From positions 248,001 to 312,000 of the forward strand of contig JACKIM010000001.1 of NCBI GenBank assembly GCA_020638465.1: a DNA stretch of 64,000 nt, in the 5' to 3' direction. Positions 59,742 through 64,000 of this stretch are shown here, piece after piece. Each line of letters begins with the position of its first letter. Position 1 is the first letter of the stretch. This stretch comes from Geminicoccaceae bacterium (lineage in GTDB: Bacteria; Pseudomonadota; Alphaproteobacteria; Geminicoccales; Geminicoccaceae). Both the position numbers and the translations under genes were made by a program. The notes under the pieces are model-generated. The model had not been told where the DNA came from, made no database searches, and saw nothing but the letters and a program-made list of their open reading frames with translations.

Positions 59742-60554
59742 TCAGGTCCGGACGTCCCGGAGATTGTCCCCTCCTGTCACCGTGGAACCGGCGGCCGGTG
59801 CCGGCGATGCGCTCCTCGACGCGGCCGTCCGGGAGGGACCTTGCAGTGCCGACGCGTCCGGCGGCGGTTCGTCCGCCCGTGCCGGCAGCGCCCTTCCCGC
59901 ATCGATCAGCTTCGCCCTTCCCGCATCGATCAGCTTTCCGGCGATGAGATCTGCGAGGCGACGCACGAGACGGCGCCGGCCGCGGCTGCGCGACAGCGCC
60001 TGCTGGTGGTACGGATCCTGCTGCAAGTCCCGCTTGCATCGGTCCCGTTCCGCAGCGCCTGGGGGGGTCGCCGCCGGAGCCGGTTCGCGAGAGCCTGGCG
60101 TCGTGCTCCCTGTGCGCTCCGGACGGTCCATATGCCGCAGCACGCTGCGCAGCAGGGCATCCAGCGGCCGATAGAAGCTCCGCGAAATTGCCCAGCGGAG
60201 CCATTCGGTCTCGTCGGGATTCTCCTGTTCGGGCCAGTGGAAATGCCGCGAACACAGGTCACGGAACCACCCCTGCACCCATGGCCGGATTGTCCTATCC
60301 AGGCAACGGCGATCCGTGCCCCCCAGGCCGGACAGGGCTGCGACCAGCGCTTTCGCGCGTTCCGGCAGTTCCGGACGACCCGCATCCGCCAGCACCTGAC
60401 GTCCTGTCGCCCGCAGCCAGCAGAAGCGCAACAGCCTTGCGCACCCCCACCGCGCCATCCGCCCGGCCAGCGTGTTCCGGCGTGGGTGTGGCGCAGTTGA
60501 AGTGGCGGAAGTGACAGGAGGGCAACAGGTAACCATGCCACGCATATGCCACAA
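59742..60554 (-). CDS. Uncharacterised protein, family member B
   Basis: I do not recognise this 270-residue, Arg-rich protein. It is homologous to the protein at 35930-36715 by shared LAGR (29-32), RWG (35-37), CWL (45-47), ATGR (49-52), WFR (96-98), an E..WL pair (118-119), LLRSVLRHMDRP (134-145) and RGRRRLVRRL. The stretches between are unrelated in sequence. The C-terminal third is Pro/Ala-rich and likely disordered, and it contains an exact 8-codon duplication (AKLIDAGR twice). Start positions 60554, 60545 and 60536 are all possible, with no clear ribosome binding site. It lies 38 bases after the GT2 gene on the same strand and may be in its operon. Confidence 0.7.
   Translation of the reverse strand: MWHMRGMVTCCPPVTSATSTAPHPRRNTLAGRMARWGCARLLRFCWLRATGRQVLADAGRPELPERAKALVAALSGLGGTDRRCLDRTIRPWVQGWFRDLCSRHFHWPEQENPDETEWLRWAISRSFYRPLDALLRSVLRHMDRPERTGSTTPGSREPAPAATPPGAAERDRCKRDLQQDPYHQQALSRSRGRRRLVRRLADLIAGKLIDAGRAKLIDAGRALPARADEPPPDASALQGPSRTAASRSASPAPAAGSTVTGGDNLRDVRT
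59889..59936. repeat. 24-bp perfect tandem duplication inside family member B
   Basis: Two identical 24-base copies, each starting CGCCCTTCCCGCATCG, sit head to tail at 59889-59912 and 59913-59936. The length is a multiple of three, so the frame is kept and the peptide AKLIDAGR repeats. An exact copy implies a recent event. Confidence 0.9.
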
Positions 60555-60592
60555 CCGCGGTCACAGTTCAAGGAATTTATTCTTTTATTCGT

Positions 60593-62518
60593 TCAGGCTG
60601 CCCGTCCAAGGACTTCAAGGCTCAGATTGCGGTTTTCGGTGATTTGCCGGCGGACATTGTCGGGCAGGCCATCGAGTTGCAGGAGGCGGTTGTTGAGGGC
60701 GACGGCACGGGCATGATCGCCCGTCCAGTAGGCTGCAACCGCCAGCATCATGCGGCAGCGCCAGTCATAGAGCGACTGGTCGACGAAGAGGAGGTCGCTG
60801 GCCGGGAATGGAATTTCGGCAGCGCGGGAAAGATAGAGCAACGCCTCCGCATAGGCCTCCCGGTCGAGACAGAACTGCCCGAGCCAGTAGAGCGGTTCGG
60901 CGCGATGGGGAGCGAAGGCATGGGCATCGATGAGCGCTTCGGCGACATCGGCCGGGCGGTCGCCGCGGGATTGCAGGAGCAACCCGATCTGCAGCTTCGA
61001 CTGGAAGACCTCCTCATACCATCCGCCCATGGCCACACGCCGGCGATAGGCGTCAATGGCCCGATCGGTATCATCGCAATCTCGATAACTCTGCCCAAGG
61101 TAGAACATATAGCGGGCGTTGTCCGGCTCGTCGATCAGCGCCTGCTCGAACACGAGGGCATCGCGACGGTACTTGTGGGGATCGCTGGAGCGGGCTCCCT
61201 CGCTGACCGCATGGATCCAGACGCCGTCGATGCGGTCCTGACGCAGCGGCATGCCGGCTTCGAGATATTCGTGCAGCACGCCCTTCCACTTCCAGCCGCA
61301 TGCCGCGCGGACGAGACGCGGGTAGCGAAAGGAGAAGGTCTCCATCCTGATTTCGATTTCATAGGCATCGGCCGTGAGTTCCGGCAATCGGGCACCATCG
61401 GCGGATTTCATGGTTTCATCGGCGTCGATGAACAGGATGTAGTCGCTCCTGCCCTCGATGAGCGCCAGCGCCTCGCCGCGATTGTGGCCGAAATCGACCC
61501 ATGGGCGCTCATGCAGCTCGCCGGGAATGTCCGCAAGGATCTCGCGAATGCGGTCCTGCGTGCCATCGGTGGAGCCGGTATCGACGATGACCCAGTAATC
61601 GATGCTGTCCATCACCGAGCGCAGGCAGCGTTCGATGACATGGGCCTCGTTCCTGACGATCATGTTGAGGCCGACGGTGGCCCGCCCCTTTTCCGCTACC
61701 GGCCGGGACGCGCGGGACGGTGATGGCGGCATGTGCCGTCCGGTCACGGCGTCGGTTTCGCCGGCACGCCGGGCAAAGGCCGCGAGTTCCGGATGGAGGC
61801 CCTCGACCATCGCATCGGGCAGGATCGATTGCGGGAAGGTCGCCGCTCCACCCGACGGATCGCCGGACATGCGCAGGTGGAGTCCGTCCCGGTCGTCGAA
61901 CAGCAGCAACTCTCTGCGGGCAGCGAGGCCGCGCAGGAAGGCGGCGAGCGACCGGTCGCCACCTGAGGACCGGCGATGTTCCCGCCATGCGGCGCGGTCG
62001 ATGACGAGACCGCCGGTCTCGCCCGAAATACCCGTCGCGACACGGCGGCGAAAGGCGTCATCGGCCTCCACCCAGCGCATCGTGGCACCGGCCCAGTCGA
62101 CATGCGGACCAGCGGTGATGCGCTGGTCCCAGTGGCCGAAGCGGCGATGGCGCCTGCTATAGGCGAGGAAGGCGACAAGCCTTGCGGCGGGCTGCCCGGA
62201 CCGGTCGAGCGCATCGACCATCCGGCGCAGATATCCACGGCCGTAGAAATCCCCCTCATCGAAAATGGCGATGCGCTCGCCACCGGCGGCATCGAGCAGC
62301 GCTTCCATGCCGGCCTCATCCGAAGCCGGATCGTCGACGCGGCGGTAGTCGACAGGCAGGGACAGCGACGACAGCCTGTCCCGCACATCCTGCGGACCGG
62401 CATCGAGGATGCGCCACTCGACCGGGGCCATGTCCTGCGCCGCCACGCCGGCCGCAAGCAGGTCCAGCCGATGGCCGCAGGAACGAAGCCGGGTGACGAC
62501 GGAGACCGACGACATCAT
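60593..62518 (-). CDS. Two-domain glycosyltransferase with TPR-like tail
   Basis: This 641-residue protein has three parts. Residues 1-235 resemble a degenerate GT-A fold: VVTRLRSCGHRLDLLAAGV at the start and FDEGDFYGRGYLRRMVDAL (86-104) where a DxD metal site would be. Residues about 281-500 are a GT2 domain (VGLNMIVRNEAHVIERCL, VDTGSTDGTQDRIREI, FIDADE). The rest is TPR-like (ARYMFYLGQSYRDCDDTDRA, ADVAEALIDAHAFAP). ATG 62518 overlaps the peroxidase stop as ATGA; the longer frame upstream is peroxidase sequence in another phase. It may glycosylate proteins or surface material; the acceptor is unknown. Confidence 0.85.
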   Translation of the reverse strand: MMSSVSVVTRLRSCGHRLDLLAAGVAAQDMAPVEWRILDAGPQDVRDRLSSLSLPVDYRRVDDPASDEAGMEALLDAAGGERIAIFDEGDFYGRGYLRRMVDALDRSGQPAARLVAFLAYSRRHRRFGHWDQRITAGPHVDWAGATMRWVEADDAFRRRVATGISGETGGLVIDRAAWREHRRSSGGDRSLAAFLRGLAARRELLLFDDRDGLHLRMSGDPSGGAATFPQSILPDAMVEGLHPELAAFARRAGETDAVTGRHMPPSPSRASRPVAEKGRATVGLNMIVRNEAHVIERCLRSVMDSIDYWVIVDTGSTDGTQDRIREILADIPGELHERPWVDFGHNRGEALALIEGRSDYILFIDADETMKSADGARLPELTADAYEIEIRMETFSFRYPRLVRAACGWKWKGVLHEYLEAGMPLRQDRIDGVWIHAVSEGARSSDPHKYRRDALVFEQALIDEPDNARYMFYLGQSYRDCDDTDRAIDAYRRRVAMGGWYEEVFQSKLQIGLLLQSRGDRPADVAEALIDAHAFAPHRAEPLYWLGQFCLDREAYAEALLYLSRAAEIPFPASDLLFVDQSLYDWRCRMMLAVAAYWTGDHARAVALNNRLLQLDGLPDNVRRQITENRNLSLEVLGRAA

Positions 62519-64000
62519 GCGACCTTCATCACCTCGTCCTGCAGGTTCTGCACGCCGGAGTTGCGCTCGATGACGTCGGCGAGCGTGGTACGCTCCAGTT
62601 CGCGGAGAGCCGCACCGGAATACTGGTTCTGGTACCAGTAGCGGTCGCCGTCGCGGGTCCGGGTGAACTGGTCGACGAGAATGGCGCGGAAGGTCTCGCC
62701 GACCAATCCACCTCCGGCAGCTTTCTCGGACAGGCCACCGACCCACAGATCGACATCGTCGACGGATGAGTAGACCTCGGCGAGTTTCGCCCCTGCACCG
62801 TCCCGCAGCGACGGATCGTCGAAACTCTCGATGCGGGGAAGGCCCAGCGCCTCGCGCGCATCGTTCCACGACGGAATGCCGTGATCGCGGCCGCGCTGGA
62901 TGTTGAGGGCGGCAAGGTCCAGGCCGCCGGCACCGGGTGCGCCGAACAGCATGTTGCGCAGCGGGTCGATGATCTGCTCGTCGAGTTCCTGCGCCTCGTG
63001 CGACGCGAGCCCCCGCAGGTAGGGGTCGATACCGTCCTGCGAAATCGGCGTGGAATTGAAGAAGGCGTCCTTGATCTCCAGCGGGCCGCCGGCAAGCGAC
63101 TGGCCGTTCGCATCGAGGCGCCGGATTTCCGGCGACACCATGCTGTGGCCGAACCGGAAGGCTGCGGAAGCGAAGCTCGACGAGATTCGCGGATCGACAC
63201 TGGCATCGTAGCCGGAATATTGCGGCAGCGCGTCCGATCCGAGCAGGATGGGGAGAAACTCCTGATAGGTGATGACCTCGATCTCGGCGATGACCTTCTC
63301 GCGGGCCGCCTGGTAGAGCTGCTCGTCGCCCCATTGCGGGTTCTTCGCAGCCAGCTCGTCGGCGATGCGGTTGTGCTCGCGCATGAACACGGTGTGCATG
63401 GCGGTGAGGCCGGGCTGTTCCGCGGCGCGTTCGTCGCCACCGACGAACAGGCCGGTATCGGCGGATACGGGCAGCAGGTCGCCGGTGCTGGTGCGCAGGT
63501 GCCCGCCCTCGAACGAACGCAGCGCATTTGCCGCCTCGGTCGTCGAGCCATAGACCTGCGAGCCGTCGAGGAACGCGGTGATCGAGTTGACCTGCTGTTG
63601 CTGTCCCGTGCTGTCGGCCTCGCTGGTGGAGCGGGTGAACGGCATCCATTGGTCGGCGGGACCGGACGGGTTGTACATCAGGTCGCCCACCGGGATGGAG
63701 ATGTCCATGTTTTCCGGGGACGTCGTGTGGTTGAGGGTCAGGTCATGGTCGATGAACTGCCCCCATTGCCAGAACATGTCGCTGGCATCGGCGACATTGC
63801 CGGTGAGCTCGCCCTGGGCGACCACCGCGTTGCTGATCTCGCGGGCACCGGGGCGATCGGCGCCGGCCGGAGACCCCGTGCCATCGGCATATTCGGCCGG
63901 CATCATCCGCATCGACGCGGTGTCGACAGCTCCCAGACCGGGTTGCGCCACATTGTTGCCCGTACCGTCGATGCTGCGCGGGTTGCTGCCGTCATAGGGC
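62515..64000 (-). CDS. Animal-type haem peroxidase (5' end outside window)
   Basis: The C-terminal 494 codons of a peroxinectin-type haem peroxidase are visible; the N-terminus lies beyond the window. RSIDGTGNNVAQPG is the family entry motif. The distal His is in WGQFIDHDLTL, and ITAFLDGSQVYGST follows. MREHNRIADEL is a hallmark, RFGHSMVSPEI contains the proximal His, and LNIQRGRDHGIPSWND is the conserved block. It ends directly after the peroxidase domain, with no RTX tail. Such enzymes oxidise halides or phenols and are usually secreted; no signal region can be assessed. The GT2 gene is translationally coupled. Confidence 0.92.
   Translation of the reverse strand, partial: PYDGSNPRSIDGTGNNVAQPGLGAVDTASMRMMPAEYADGTGSPAGADRPGAREISNAVVAQGELTGNVADASDMFWQWGQFIDHDLTLNHTTSPENMDISIPVGDLMYNPSGPADQWMPFTRSTSEADSTGQQQQVNSITAFLDGSQVYGSTTEAANALRSFEGGHLRTSTGDLLPVSADTGLFVGGDERAAEQPGLTAMHTVFMREHNRIADELAAKNPQWGDEQLYQAAREKVIAEIEVITYQEFLPILLGSDALPQYSGYDASVDPRISSSFASAAFRFGHSMVSPEIRRLDANGQSLAGGPLEIKDAFFNSTPISQDGIDPYLRGLASHEAQELDEQIIDPLRNMLFGAPGAGGLDLAALNIQRGRDHGIPSWNDAREALGLPRIESFDDPSLRDGAGAKLAEVYSSVDDVDLWVGGLSEKAAGGGLVGETFRAILVDQFTRTRDGDRYWYQNQYSGAALRELERTTLADVIERNSGVQNLQDEVMKVA

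Noticed and set aside
62519..63649. N-terminal 377 codons of the 1018-residue frame that includes the GT2 gene
   Set aside because: This stretch is the peroxidase gene read in another phase; the GT2 protein starts at 62518 by ATGA overlap.
1..64000. CRISPR arrays, insertion sequences, prophage or toxin-antitoxin genes
   Set aside because: No regularly spaced repeats, transposase, integrase or phage genes were found, and all repeats seen are short and local.

Overview
The window is GC-rich bacterial chromosome from an alphaproteobacterium, probably a free-living heterotroph of the Rhodospirillales type. Supporting signs are a PopZ polar-organiser gene behind pcm and tolC, a C4-pathway 5-aminolevulinate synthase (HemA), a CtrA-type TTAA-N7-TTAA site, TRAP and tripartite tricarboxylate transporters, and many ATGA gene overlaps. 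I see no rRNA, insertion sequence, prophage or CRISPR array. One tRNA gene (tRNA-Cys) is present.

Layout. 1-2.6 kb: the end of pepN, then mmsA. 3-8.3 kb: a GGDEF-EAL membrane protein followed by two tandem oligopeptide-type binding proteins with no permease genes. 8.4-12.2 kb: a FkbM-like methyltransferase and a TRAP transporter. 12.2-17.5 kb: a DapA-family enzyme diverging from an operon with a Gfo/Idh/MocA oxidoreductase, larC-larE-larB (nickel-pincer cofactor synthesis, no larA) and ogt. 17.6-23.2 kb: a methyltransferase behind an AT-rich leader, a heptad-repeat lipoprotein, then a reverse-strand group with queG, GST, SDR, HAD and a metallo-hydrolase. 23.8-29.9 kb: radC, then a CoA-transferase, a citryl-CoA-lyase-like enzyme and TctCBA, which together read as a tricarboxylate uptake and cleavage unit. 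30-35.7 kb: hemH-zapE, tRNA-Cys, pcm, tolC, popZ. 35.9-46.6 kb: an unknown protein, LysR with a divergent SHMT-like enzyme, a DMT exporter, gamma-glutamyltransferase, MFS, redoxin, TrpB2 and a TTC38-like protein. 47-53.2 kb: HU, a cupin, CreA, an EryC-EryH pair, FkbM and YceI, a threonine-dehydratase-like enzyme and rpe.

53.2-59.7 kb: a 1.1 kb non-coding region with DnaA-like boxes, an FNR-like box and a CtrA box leads to hemA. A BchC-like dehydrogenase, a PTPS-like protein lacking key residues, a glycosyltransferase and a SAM methyltransferase follow. This set could make a modified, possibly glycosylated, pterin-like compound. It ends with an ArsR regulator carrying a persulfide-sensor-like cysteine pair. 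59.7-64 kb: a second member of the unknown family seen at 35.9 kb, a two-domain glycosyltransferase with a TPR tail, and an animal-type haem peroxidase running off the window.

The best candidates for undescribed biology are the BchC/PTPS/GT4/MTase cluster, the two-member unknown protein family, the lar cassette without larA, the origin-like rpe-hemA gap, and the CoA-transferase/citryl-CoA lyase/Tct unit.
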